Source: a virus
Length of the DNA stretch: 56,483 bases
Direction: 5' to 3' (one strand)
IMG/VR virus record: IMGVR_UViG_3300034093_004958
Span: 1-56,483 of that record
Numbering within the stretch: position 1 is the stretch's first letter; the number at the start of each line of letters is the position of its first letter. This document shows, in pieces, positions 31,635 through 39,457 of the stretch. Made by a program: the position numbers and the translations under genes. A model generated the notes under the pieces. That model was not told where the DNA came from. It saw only the letters and a list, made by a program, of their open reading frames with translations, and searched no databases.

Positions 31635-32078
31635 ATGGAAAAGCAACAAAATAGTGTAGCGATTGAGTATATTAATGTACCAGTTCTTATTTTAAACGGT
31701 GAAATAGAAAATGTTCGCTCGAACATAGTTTATACAGTCGATGATAATGGTATCAAAAAATTAGTTACTTCTGAAGATGATGCTAAAAATCTTCTTTATA
31801 ATTACTTTAATTCATCTAAAGAAGAACAAGAAATATTCAATAGGATTAAAGAAGAAGATGTAGATAATGCTCATATTGTTATTGAGTTTCCTTGTGAAGA
31901 AAAAAATTATATAAAAAACTTGAATTACAATATATCTTTAGAATTTATTGGTTATAATTCAGAAAATAAAAATCCTCAATTTAAAATAATTCATGATACA
32001 ATATCAGGAAATCCAAAATTAACAATACAATCTCTAAATCAAGCTGTAGTAATTAAAGAACAATTTCAACTATTCTAA
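31635..32078 (+). CDS. hypothetical protein, 147 aa
   Basis: A 147-residue acidic protein, MEKQQNSVAIEYINVPVLIL, with regular beta strands and no signal. Not recognised. AAAAGGAATTTTATGG shows a good ribosome-binding site (AAAGGA), and the promoter-like TTTAATATAATATAG lies upstream. Its own terminator follows. Confidence 0.65.
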   Translation: MEKQQNSVAIEYINVPVLILNGEIENVRSNIVYTVDDNGIKKLVTSEDDAKNLLYNYFNSSKEEQEIFNRIKEEDVDNAHIVIEFPCEEKNYIKNLNYNISLEFIGYNSENKNPQFKIIHDTISGNPKLTIQSLNQAVVIKEQFQLF

Positions 32079-32108
32079 AAAAAGCCCCTCTAAATTGAGG
32101 GGCTTTTT
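32079..32108 (+). terminator. rho-independent terminator
   Basis: Stem AAAAAGCCCCTC / GAGGGGCTTTTT with a 6-nt loop, overlapping the stop region of the 147-aa gene. Confidence 0.9.
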
Positions 32109-32131
32109 CATATATACTCTAAAAAATTCAG

Positions 32132-32482
32132 ATGGGTAAACACGTTAAACTGTTCGAAACATACTTTAATATTAAAGAAGTCGTACATGGGGATTTAAGT
32201 GACATAACACTTAAAATATATGTACCAACCAAAAAAATAGACTTTGACAAATTTGAACCTAAATTAAATAATGTACTTAGATTAACCACTCAATATTATA
32301 AAACTAAATGTTATAAAAATATGTTTATATGTAATATAAAGATTGATGCTAATTCTTATAGATTTTCAACAGATTTCTTTTCTCATATGTTAAATGAACT
32401 TAAAATTCATTTGGATTTTTTCAAACTAGAAGTTGAAAAATCTGATGTGGTAGATTCCGAAATTAATTTATATTTAAAGTAA
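32132..32482 (+). CDS. capsid-targeted small protein, 116 aa
   Basis: A 116-residue protein starting MGKHVKLFETYFNIKEVVHG, a targeting-like helix (KLFETYFNIKE). The rest is a small basic alpha/beta domain (DITLKIYVPTKKIDFDKFEP, YFCNIKIDANSYRF-like strands) that I do not recognise. It follows a terminator, with a CATATATACTC motif just upstream that could be its promoter. Confidence 0.65.
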   Translation: MGKHVKLFETYFNIKEVVHGDLSDITLKIYVPTKKIDFDKFEPKLNNVLRLTTQYYKTKCYKNMFICNIKIDANSYRFSTDFFSHMLNELKIHLDFFKLEVEKSDVVDSEINLYLK

Positions 32483-32487
32483 ACAGA

Positions 32488-33114
32488 TCAACCTCTTTTC
32501 TTTTCTTTTGATAATTTATTATGAAATAACCAATCATTAAATCTCTTAAGTTGTTCTGGATTTAAAATTTCTGAAAAAGAAGAAATAAATTCTTTGTCAC
32601 AAGACTCCATACAATCTTTAACTTTAAATTTATCATTGAGAGCCACGATATTCATTTTGATAGTTCTATTTAATTCTGTCATTTTAGTCCTTGCTTCTAA
32701 TCTGCTTATCAATCCAGAATCTAATTGTGTTTTAATCGACTCCCTTACGACCTTCGCAGAATCTAATATTTTTCTTTCTTCTAATTTAATACTAGATAAA
32801 CAAGACTTGATACAGTCTTCATGTTTTTTGAGATAAATAGATGCTAATGTTCTTTGCATACTATCTAAATCAAGTCTTTTAATAATACCATGAAAAATAT
32901 TTCTTTTGGGACTTGATCTCAAAGAATCTTTTATTATCTTAACATCAACAATATTATCATATGAATCATTTATAAATTCAGGGGAATAAGCATTCACAGA
33001 GAATGTAGAATAATTTAACTTTTCGATAGATTCGATGTCAACAGGTGTTTGAACTAAACCTTCATTACACGAAATGAATAATAATCCAATAATCAAATAC
33101 TTAAATAGTTTCAT
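32488..33114 (-). CDS. lipoprotein, 208 aa, Spy/LTxxQ-like helical body
   Basis: A 208-residue protein with a type II signal: MKLFKYLIIGLLFISCNEG, the Cys at position 16 being the lipid site. The mature protein is long and helical, with FINDSYDN, LEARTKMTELNRTIKMNIVA and a C-terminal EILNPEQLKRFNDWLFH that resembles the LTxxQ motif of Spy/CpxP periplasmic chaperones. Four cysteines (CIKSC, CMESC) could form disulfides. A phage lipoprotein in the periplasm or outer membrane may serve in superinfection exclusion or lysis (outer spanin), but no partner was found. Confidence 0.75.
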   Translation of the reverse strand: MKLFKYLIIGLLFISCNEGLVQTPVDIESIEKLNYSTFSVNAYSPEFINDSYDNIVDVKIIKDSLRSSPKRNIFHGIIKRLDLDSMQRTLASIYLKKHEDCIKSCLSSIKLEERKILDSAKVVRESIKTQLDSGLISRLEARTKMTELNRTIKMNIVALNDKFKVKDCMESCDKEFISSFSEILNPEQLKRFNDWLFHNKLSKEKKRG

Positions 33115-33213
33115 AAATTATATTTATTTTAATTATATATCTTTTTTTGATAAAAAAATAATATGATATATAATTGATAATAACTATTCAATCAGAGTTA
33201 GGTTACACATTTC

Positions 33214-34806
33214 ATGAATTCAGCTCTTCAGTTCATCAATAGCAATATTACACCAAATAATCAGAAGTTAGCATTATCTGCATTGGAAGAATTATTACAA
33301 TTTAAAGAAAGTGATGATTTATATTATAGTTGCGGATTGATATCTGCAAACTTAAATGAATTCAATAATTCTTTATATTATTTTAATAAAGCCTTAGAAT
33401 TAAATCCATATCATAAACAATCTCTTTTTGATTTAGGTGCAATAAGTTCTCACTTAGGTAATTGGGATAATTCAATTATGTATGGAGATAGATTAATTGA
33501 TTTAGACCCATCATATAATAATATATTAATACATGTTGCAAATACATATTCATATGTAGGAAATCATAATATATCAATTGAATACTTTAAAAAGGCAATT
33601 GATATTAACCCTTATAATTTAACGGCTTGGTCTGATTTATTTTTATCATTGAATTATGTAGACATTAATATTGAAGATAGAATATCTTTAAGAAATAAAT
33701 TTTCGAGTTTATTTTCATCTTTAATAAAAAATGAATCACCTCAATTACAAAAAAGAAATAAATATAAAGTTGCTTACATTTCTTCTGATTTTAGAAATCA
33801 TGCAGTAAGTTATTTTTTAAAGGGGTTAATTACAAAACATAATAAAGAAAAATTTGATATTTATTTTTATAGTTGCAGTAATATTGAAGATGATATAACA
33901 GAACAATTTAAAAACTCTGGTAACTTTATAAATTGTTATAATATGTCAACTGAAGATGTAGTACAACGTATCAAAAATGATGAGATTGATATTTTAATTG
34001 ATTTAAATGGATTCACTCAATCAAATAGGTTAGAACTTTTTTTATATAATTGTGCTCCTATTCAAGTTTCTTGGTTAGGATTTCTTAATTCTCTTGGAAT
34101 TCCTTCTATAAAATATAAAATTTCAGATGAAAATTTAATTGATAATGATACTGAAGGATATTATTATGAAAATATAATTAAGCTCAAAAATTCTTTAATT
34201 TATGATCCACCTAGCACATACCCTAAAATAACACCTTTACCATATACAAAGAATCAATTTATTACATTCGGTTATTTTAATAATTTAAGAAAACTAAATG
34301 TAAACGTACTCGATACATGGATTGAAATTTTTAAAAATAACCCTAATTGTAAATTAATAATAATAAAAAGTAGTTTTGATAAATTAAATCAAAATTTAGT
34401 TTCATATTTTAATTCTAAAGATTTTTTTAATATTGAATTAAGAGATGAATCAACGTTATATGATCTCATGCATAATATAAGTGAAGTAGATATAGCTTTA
34501 GACCCTTTCCCACATTCAGGTGGAGCAACTACTGCTCATTGCCTTTGGATGGGTGTACCAGTGTTAACTATAGATGGAAAATTAGAATTTGAAAGAATAT
34601 CCAGTTCAATATCTAAATCATTAGGTTTGGATATATTTATAGCCAAAGATAAAGATCAGTATATGAAAAAAGGTATACATTTAAACATGAACGAATTAGA
34701 AAATATAAGATGTAATTTAAGAAGTAGATTCCCTAAAGCTGAATCTGTAATACATGAATTAGAAAGTAACTTTGAAAAAATGCTAACAAAAAATTTTATT
34801 ACTTAA
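33214..34806 (+). CDS. TPR-containing O-GlcNAc transferase-like glycosyltransferase (GT41)
   Basis: A 530-residue protein. Residues 15-160 hold three to four TPR units (SLYYFNKALELNPYHKQSLF, NSIMYGDRLIDLDPSYNNI, SIEYFKKAIDINPYNLTAW). The rest matches GT41: VAYISSDFRNHAVSYFLKG, ILIDLNGFTQSNRLELF, APIQVSWLGFLNSLGIP, and ALDPFPHSGGATTAHCLWMG then VPVLTI. The family transfers sugar (GlcNAc from UDP-GlcNAc) to Ser/Thr of proteins bound by the TPRs. In a phage it could glycosylate virion or host proteins. It overlaps the convergent HNH gene by 8 nt. Confidence 0.9.
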   Translation: MNSALQFINSNITPNNQKLALSALEELLQFKESDDLYYSCGLISANLNEFNNSLYYFNKALELNPYHKQSLFDLGAISSHLGNWDNSIMYGDRLIDLDPSYNNILIHVANTYSYVGNHNISIEYFKKAIDINPYNLTAWSDLFLSLNYVDINIEDRISLRNKFSSLFSSLIKNESPQLQKRNKYKVAYISSDFRNHAVSYFLKGLITKHNKEKFDIYFYSCSNIEDDITEQFKNSGNFINCYNMSTEDVVQRIKNDEIDILIDLNGFTQSNRLELFLYNCAPIQVSWLGFLNSLGIPSIKYKISDENLIDNDTEGYYYENIIKLKNSLIYDPPSTYPKITPLPYTKNQFITFGYFNNLRKLNVNVLDTWIEIFKNNPNCKLIIIKSSFDKLNQNLVSYFNSKDFFNIELRDESTLYDLMHNISEVDIALDPFPHSGGATTAHCLWMGVPVLTIDGKLEFERISSSISKSLGLDIFIAKDKDQYMKKGIHLNMNELENIRCNLRSRFPKAESVIHELESNFEKMLTKNFIT

Positions 34807-35146
34807 TATTTTTTTTTCTATCTATAGTTTGATAATAAAATTCTGTAAATTCTTTAAATGATATTAAACCGTATCTGATAGCTACTTTAATTATGTACAG
34901 TTTTTTAATTTTATTTATAATATTTTGTAATGCAAAATTAAATTTATGTATATTGTGTGAATCTTTATAGTGATTACAAATATCACATGCAGGCATTAAA
35001 TTTTCAAAGTCATCAGTACCACCTTTAGATTGAGGAATAAAATGATCTATTTTCATTTCATATAAAGATATGTTATTACCGCAATAGGCACATTTGTTAT
35101 TATATTTATTCAGAACACTTTTTCGCAAAGATTCCTTCATACTCAA
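34799..35146 (-). CDS. HNH endonuclease with zinc-binding cysteines
   Basis: A 115-residue protein with the McrA-type HNH core: NKCAYCGNNISLYEMKIDHF, IPQSKGGTDDFENLMPACDI and CNHYKD. The CxxC pairs hold a structural zinc, and DH...N...H forms the active site. Likely a free-standing homing endonuclease or nicking enzyme. It has no NUMOD or HTH region, so the C-terminal basic helix (KIKKLYIIKVAIRYG) probably binds DNA. Confidence 0.85.
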   Translation of the reverse strand: MSMKESLRKSVLNKYNNKCAYCGNNISLYEMKIDHFIPQSKGGTDDFENLMPACDICNHYKDSHNIHKFNFALQNIINKIKKLYIIKVAIRYGLISFKEFTEFYYQTIDRKKNIK

Positions 35147-35187
35147 TATATAATTTTATTAATTATATACTTCAATTATAAAAAAAT

Positions 35188-35364
35188 ATGATAGCTTTAT
35201 TATCCGAGATTCAAAAATTTTTAAAAAGTATATTATTTATTGAACTAACAAAGAGTTTTTCTATAATATGTATTATACTATTTGTTGTGTTTTTTATAAT
35301 TTACCCAGTTTACTTAAAATTACTTTCTAAATGGAGAAATAAATATGGAAGAAATATTCAATAA
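35188..35364 (+). CDS. 58-aa single-pass membrane protein
   Basis: A short ORF, MIALLSEIQKFLKSILFIEL, with a hydrophobic segment SIICIILFVVFFIIYPVYL, then a basic end (KWRNKYGRNIQ). It overlaps the next gene by 20 nt, so the two are coupled. Type and size fit a small inner-membrane protein; function unknown. Confidence 0.6.
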   Translation: MIALLSEIQKFLKSILFIELTKSFSIICIILFVVFFIIYPVYLKLLSKWRNKYGRNIQ

Positions 35365-35590
35365 TCTTACTGAACTTGAAAAAAAAATCGTAGATTATGT
35401 CTGTAGTGCTAAAACAGTTAGGATGAGTGATATTTTAAATTATATTAAAGGTTACAGTTCAGAATATATGCAAAATAGAGTAAGAGATCTAGTAATTAAA
35501 GAAGTTTTAATTACGCATCAAAATCCTATTGTTCCAGAATGGACATATGAATTAAGTTACTTTTACAAAAGTTATAAAAACTTACTATAA
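35345..35590 (+). CDS. putative small winged-helix protein, 81 aa
   Basis: An 81-residue protein with TELEKKIVDYVCSAKTVRMS, then DILNYIKGYSSEYMQNRVRD, then LVIKEVLITHQ and an aromatic tail. The layout helix, helix, recognition helix (SEYMQNRVRDL), then beta-wing is that of a winged helix DNA-binding domain. It could be a transcription regulator. This is inferred from secondary structure alone. Convergent with the IMPDH/GMPR gene. Confidence 0.55.
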   Translation: MEEIFNNLTELEKKIVDYVCSAKTVRMSDILNYIKGYSSEYMQNRVRDLVIKEVLITHQNPIVPEWTYELSYFYKSYKNLL

Positions 35591-35592
35591 TA

Positions 35593-36666
35593 TTAGTATT
35601 TAAGATTTATTGCATGTGGATTACTTTCTTGTAAAGAATTACTTGAAACTTCTACATACACAGAAGTCTCATATAAATTACTGAGACGTTCTACTCCTGA
35701 ATAAGAGCATCCGCTTCCTACACCACCTATAATATTTTGTAAGAACTCAGCTACCTTACCTTTATAAGGAACCGTAGTTGATATACCTTCAGATACAGAG
35801 ACTCCACCTAACCAATCCTGTTGAGCTTCTTTTGAAGCCATGCCTCTAAATTCTTTTATAGGTCTGCCTAACGTATCATATATAATATTGCCTGGAGATT
35901 CATCATATCCAGAAAGTAATGACCCTAACATAACAGCATTTGCACCAGAAGCGAATGATTTGACCATATCACCTGTGTTTCGAATACCTCCATCTGCAAT
36001 TATACTATAAATTCCTGATTTAAAGAATTCTGTATTTCTTTCTTTACAATCTATTATAGAATATAATGTAGGCATACCATGACCAGAAACAATCCTAGTA
36101 GTACATGCACTGCCTCCACCTATACCGACTCGTACTGAATCTGCACCTGATATAAGCAAATTGGAAAATGAAAGATGTGTTGAAACATTTCCACACATAA
36201 TATGTATATCGTTTGGTACTATACTTCTTAGATATTTAACAGCATCAATGGCTCGTTTAGCCTGACCATTTGCTGTATCTATACATAAAACTTTTACTCC
36301 AGTTTCTAAAATATTATGAACTATTACTTTGTCATTTGCTTCTAACAAAGAAATAGCAACACCCTTTAAACCTTCTACTTTGTTTAAATGCTCTATTCTT
36401 TTTTCAATATTCATAAATCTATGGATTATTCCTAAACCTCCGTATGTAGAAAGTAAAGAAGCCATTTCCCACTCACATACTGTATCCATAGGAGAAGCAA
36501 TTATAGGTAATTTTAAATCTAGCATGGCTAAATAATTTTCCTCGTTTCCTAACTTCATAGATAAATCAACAGAATATCTACTTTTTACTTCTGAATTATG
36601 TTTTGGGATAAGTAAAATATCATCAAAACAAAGAGCTTTTTCAATAAATGGACTATATTTTTTCAT
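35593..36666 (-). CDS. IMP dehydrogenase / GMP reductase family enzyme
   Basis: A 357-residue TIM-barrel enzyme without the CBS pair usual in bacterial IMP dehydrogenase, hence close in size to GMP reductase. Motifs: CFDDILLIPKHNS at the N-terminus, LPIIASPMDTV, VRVGIGGGSACTTR with the catalytic Cys, GIRNTGDMVKSFASGANAVM, and EGISTTVPYKGKVAEFL, then GGVGSGCSYSG. GMP reductase turns GMP to IMP; IMPDH does the reverse-direction oxidation of IMP to XMP. The active-site loop GG.SACTTR has Ala where GMPR usually has Val and IMPDH Ile, so I leave the choice open. Either would tune host purine pools. Confidence 0.85.
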   Translation of the reverse strand: MKKYSPFIEKALCFDDILLIPKHNSEVKSRYSVDLSMKLGNEENYLAMLDLKLPIIASPMDTVCEWEMASLLSTYGGLGIIHRFMNIEKRIEHLNKVEGLKGVAISLLEANDKVIVHNILETGVKVLCIDTANGQAKRAIDAVKYLRSIVPNDIHIMCGNVSTHLSFSNLLISGADSVRVGIGGGSACTTRIVSGHGMPTLYSIIDCKERNTEFFKSGIYSIIADGGIRNTGDMVKSFASGANAVMLGSLLSGYDESPGNIIYDTLGRPIKEFRGMASKEAQQDWLGGVSVSEGISTTVPYKGKVAEFLQNIIGGVGSGCSYSGVERLSNLYETSVYVEVSSNSLQESNPHAINLKY

Positions 36667-36755
36667 ACTTAAAATAAAATATTTAACAATACATATTTAT
36701 ATCATAAATAAAAAAAAAGTTTCACATCTATGATATATAAAAAAAAAGTTTATTC

Positions 36756-37043
36756 ATGAGTGATATATTTAGATTCGATCAATTTATACTAAACGAAGCA
36801 AAAAATTCAAAAACTCTTTCAAGAATTCATATTAAGCCAGGTAAAATGCACAAGTTATTAGGCATTCCTGAAAAGGAAAGAATCGAAGATCATTTCAACG
36901 ATGGTAAACATCTTGCTATGACATTAGTAAAAGCGTTGGGTGGAGATCAAAGAAAAGCATCTGGAATGTTGGCATGGGTTGCAAATATTCAAAAGGGACC
37001 TAGTATATTTGATGAAGCTCTATCATCATTAAAGGAATTTTAA
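36756..37043 (+). CDS. capsid-targeted small protein, 95 aa
   Basis: A 95-residue protein. MSDIFRFDQFILNEAKNSKT is a textbook targeting-like start ending in FILNE. The body has HIKPGKMHKLLGIPEKERIE and KALGGDQRKASGMLAWVANI, a small basic helical domain. The first 20 residues would be removed in a mature virion if a gp21-type protease cuts after LNE. It is 3 nt upstream of another targeted gene. A TATGATATATAAAA motif precedes it. Confidence 0.75.
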   Translation: MSDIFRFDQFILNEAKNSKTLSRIHIKPGKMHKLLGIPEKERIEDHFNDGKHLAMTLVKALGGDQRKASGMLAWVANIQKGPSIFDEALSSLKEF

Positions 37044-37046
37044 ATT

Positions 37047-37793
37047 ATGAAAATACTAAGATTTGAAGATTGGTGTATTAATGAAAATAGAAATACTAAA
37101 TTAAATGAACTTGATGATTATATGCAATCATATAAGCCTCAAAATTCTCCTGCTGGAAAAGACTATACGAATTATGCCAAATCAATGTTTAAACCAAAAC
37201 CATCTATTATTAAAGATAGTGGTGGAGATCTAATAGAAATAATAGATCCATTAGCAATTAAAGTTGATTTTGATTTTAATTTTCGTAAACTGACTATCAG
37301 TGAATGGATTGATAGAGGAAATAAAAACTTTATAAATCTTAGTTTTTTTGAACCTAGCGGTAAACCCACCGCAAACTTTTTTTCGAAAAGTATAAACCAT
37401 GGAGCAAAACTTGATACTTTAGGTAAACGTTGGCCTATGATGGTTATTAAACCAGAATTAAAGATAGTTGATAATATTTCTGAAGATCCATATCCAATTG
37501 AAGCATTTTCTGGTAGTGTTTCTTTAGTTAAAAATGGAGTTATTCAAAAACATACGCAAGGTAATAAAGACGCTGAGCTAAGACCCCGAACTGGTATAGG
37601 TACAACATTGAAAAACGAAATTATCATTATGGTTACTCCTAGAAGTGACTTAATAGGGTTTGCAAATAAATTACTAAATGCTGGGGCTTATCACGCTATC
37701 AATTTGGATGGGGGTAGTTCATCTCTATTTGTAAGAAATGGACAAACACTTTTTTCTACTACAAGTCCTGTATCAACTATTTTAACATGGTAA
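37047..37793 (+). CDS. capsid-targeted phosphodiester glycosidase paralogue
   Basis: A 248-residue protein: MKILRFEDWCINENRN (targeting-like, INE site), a 40-residue linker, then the same NAGPA-type domain as the 25701 protein: RPRTGIGT, IIIMVTPRSDLIGFANKL, AGAYHAINLDGGSSSLFV, ending in TILTW. The two proteins share most residues over about 180 positions, so they are a recent-to-moderate duplication. This one lacks the PG-binding domain and carries GSSS in place of GGSS, which could affect activity. Probably packaged with the DNA. Confidence 0.8.
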   Translation: MKILRFEDWCINENRNTKLNELDDYMQSYKPQNSPAGKDYTNYAKSMFKPKPSIIKDSGGDLIEIIDPLAIKVDFDFNFRKLTISEWIDRGNKNFINLSFFEPSGKPTANFFSKSINHGAKLDTLGKRWPMMVIKPELKIVDNISEDPYPIEAFSGSVSLVKNGVIQKHTQGNKDAELRPRTGIGTTLKNEIIIMVTPRSDLIGFANKLLNAGAYHAINLDGGSSSLFVRNGQTLFSTTSPVSTILTW

Positions 37794-37905
37794 TTTAAAA
37801 GTGTATTAAGTAACTTTTACTATAGACTAACGTTTAGTTTTTATGAATTTGTTTTAAAATTATTAAATATTTTAAAAAGTTTTACATATTGTAAAATTAA
37901 TAAAA

Positions 37906-37937
37906 TTTGGGGTTTGTTTATTTTATTTGTATTTTTG
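37906..37937 (+). promoter_or_regulatory. Bacteroidota-type promoter (TTTG-N20-TATTTTTG)
   Basis: TTTG at 37906-37909 and TATTTTTG at 37930-37937, spaced 20 nt. It is 92 nt before the HU start and has a terminator hairpin between. Confidence 0.65.
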
Positions 37938-37985
37938 TAATGTTGATGAATGAAAATATATTATAATTTATTTTTATTTAGTAAT

Positions 37986-38008
37986 TTGCCTGCACAGGCA
38001 ATTTTTTT
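37986..38008 (+). terminator. leader terminator/attenuator before HU gene
   Basis: Perfect 7-bp GC-rich stem TTGCCTG / CAGGCAA with a 2-nt loop and seven T, located downstream of the promoter at 37906 and 22 nt before the HU ATG. It would end transcripts prematurely unless bypassed. Confidence 0.7.
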
Positions 38009-38029
38009 ATTTATATATTTGGAGTTATT

Positions 38030-38317
38030 ATGACCAAAACAGAATTTATTAAAACTCTTGTTGAAAAGTCTGAAAAAGATAAAAAAACAATTGATTCTGT
38101 CATTTCAGCTATTGATGAAATTGTAAAAACACAATTAGCATTAGGTCAAAATGTACCATTTGGAACTTTAGGAACTTTTAAAGTTACAAATCGTAAAGCT
38201 AGAGAAGTAAAAAACCCTATCACTGGAGAAACTATTCAAGTTCCTGAAAAAACAGTAGTTAAATTTGGAGTTTCAAAATTATTAAAAGAAATGATTGCAA
38301 ATAGTTCTGCTAAATAA
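38030..38317 (+). CDS. HU-family DNA-binding protein
   Basis: A 95-residue protein that matches the HU/IHF fold in full: MTKTEFIKTLVEKSEKDKKT, FGTLGTFKVTNRKAREVKNP, then TGETIQVPEKTVVKFGVSKL. The arm residues (RKAREVKNPITGETI) carry the DNA-bending motif. HU dimers bend and compact DNA in the cytoplasm or virion. A GGAG ribosome site is 8-9 nt upstream of the ATG. It has its own promoter, an attenuator-like hairpin in the leader, and a terminator. Confidence 0.95.
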   Translation: MTKTEFIKTLVEKSEKDKKTIDSVISAIDEIVKTQLALGQNVPFGTLGTFKVTNRKAREVKNPITGETIQVPEKTVVKFGVSKLLKEMIANSSAK

Positions 38318-38333
38318 AATCATTGTGAATGAT

Positions 38334-38364
38334 AAAGGGTCTCTATAATATGAGACCCTTTTAT
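38334..38364 (+). terminator. rho-independent terminator
   Basis: Stem AAAGGGTCTC / GAGACCCTTT with an 8-nt loop and T run, downstream of HU. Confidence 0.85.
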
Positions 38365-38402
38365 TTTATAAAATAATATGTATATTTAATTGATATTTAG
38401 TT

Positions 38403-39389
38403 ATGAATAAAAAGACTTTGAAAATTGGTATATTTTATGACGGTAATTTTATTAACCATGTTTCTGATTTTTATGTATATAGACATGCAATACATAGCCG
38501 TCTTTATTTAAAAGGATTACAAGATTTTGCTGTAAAATTAATTGCTAAGAAAGAAGATATAAATGTAGAGTTTTGTAAAATTGTTGATTCTCATATTTAT
38601 AAAGGTAGATTTACAGCAAAGTCAGCAGATGAAAGAGATGTATTATATGGTGAAAGAGTTTTTGATGATGCTTGTATGTATGATGGTATTACTACACATT
38701 ATATTCCGATAAAAAAACAACGTGGGAAGATGATTGAAAAGGGAACTGATGTTTGGCTTGCTTTAGATGCATATGAAGCTGCACTACAAAAGAATTTAGA
38801 TATAGTTGTTATAGTAACAAGTGATACAGATTTTAAGCCTCTTATAAGAAAATTGCATTCGTTAGGTGCTAAAACTATGCTTTTAAGTTGGAATCTTGAA
38901 TGGGAGCAGGAAGGAGAAATTCAGGTTACTAAAACATCTCGTGATTTAACAGAAGAAGTAACATGGTTTATAGATGTTGCAAAAGAATTTTTAAATAATT
39001 CTGAAGAGTTAAAATCTATATTTGTACAAAAAAACGATAAAGAACAAAAAGAAGGTTATCAAACAAGTAACTATAAAACTAAATATTTAAAATATAAATC
39101 TTACGATACCAAAGATAGTGATTTATCAAATCAAGTTCCAGATGTTGAGTTCGATCCTGAACAAAGAGTAGAATCAGAAATACAAAGTATCAAAAATGGT
39201 TATGGATTTATTTTATATCCAGAACATAACATTTTCTTCCATGCTAAAGATATTATTAATTGTAATTTTGAAGATTTAGAAATAGGTGATGCTGTAGAAT
39301 TTCAAATCTATTGTAAACCTAATGGAGAAATGGTAGCTAAACAGATTAGTTTATTATTTGCTTCTGATGAAGATTCAACACAATATTAA
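38403..39389 (+). CDS. NYN-domain ribonuclease fused to cold-shock domain
   Basis: A 328-residue protein. Residues 1-200 are a NYN (PIN-like) nuclease of the LabA/DUF88 type: IGIFYDGNFI, EKGTDVWLALDAYEAA and VIVTSDTDFKPLIRKL give the acidic metal-binding residues. A charged linker follows, then residues 255-320 form a cold-shock/OB domain (IKNGYGFILYPEHNIFFHAK, DLEIGDAVEFQIYCKPNGE), with the GYGFI and FFHA RNA-binding motifs. The pairing suggests an RNA-directed endonuclease of host or phage transcripts. Such fusions are uncommon to my knowledge. Confidence 0.85.
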   Translation: MNKKTLKIGIFYDGNFINHVSDFYVYRHAIHSRLYLKGLQDFAVKLIAKKEDINVEFCKIVDSHIYKGRFTAKSADERDVLYGERVFDDACMYDGITTHYIPIKKQRGKMIEKGTDVWLALDAYEAALQKNLDIVVIVTSDTDFKPLIRKLHSLGAKTMLLSWNLEWEQEGEIQVTKTSRDLTEEVTWFIDVAKEFLNNSEELKSIFVQKNDKEQKEGYQTSNYKTKYLKYKSYDTKDSDLSNQVPDVEFDPEQRVESEIQSIKNGYGFILYPEHNIFFHAKDIINCNFEDLEIGDAVEFQIYCKPNGEMVAKQISLLFASDEDSTQY

Positions 39390-39457
39390 TTTTGATTGCA
39401 AATCTTTTTGTCAAATACAATAGTATTTTCATATATATACTTAAAATATACTATCAA

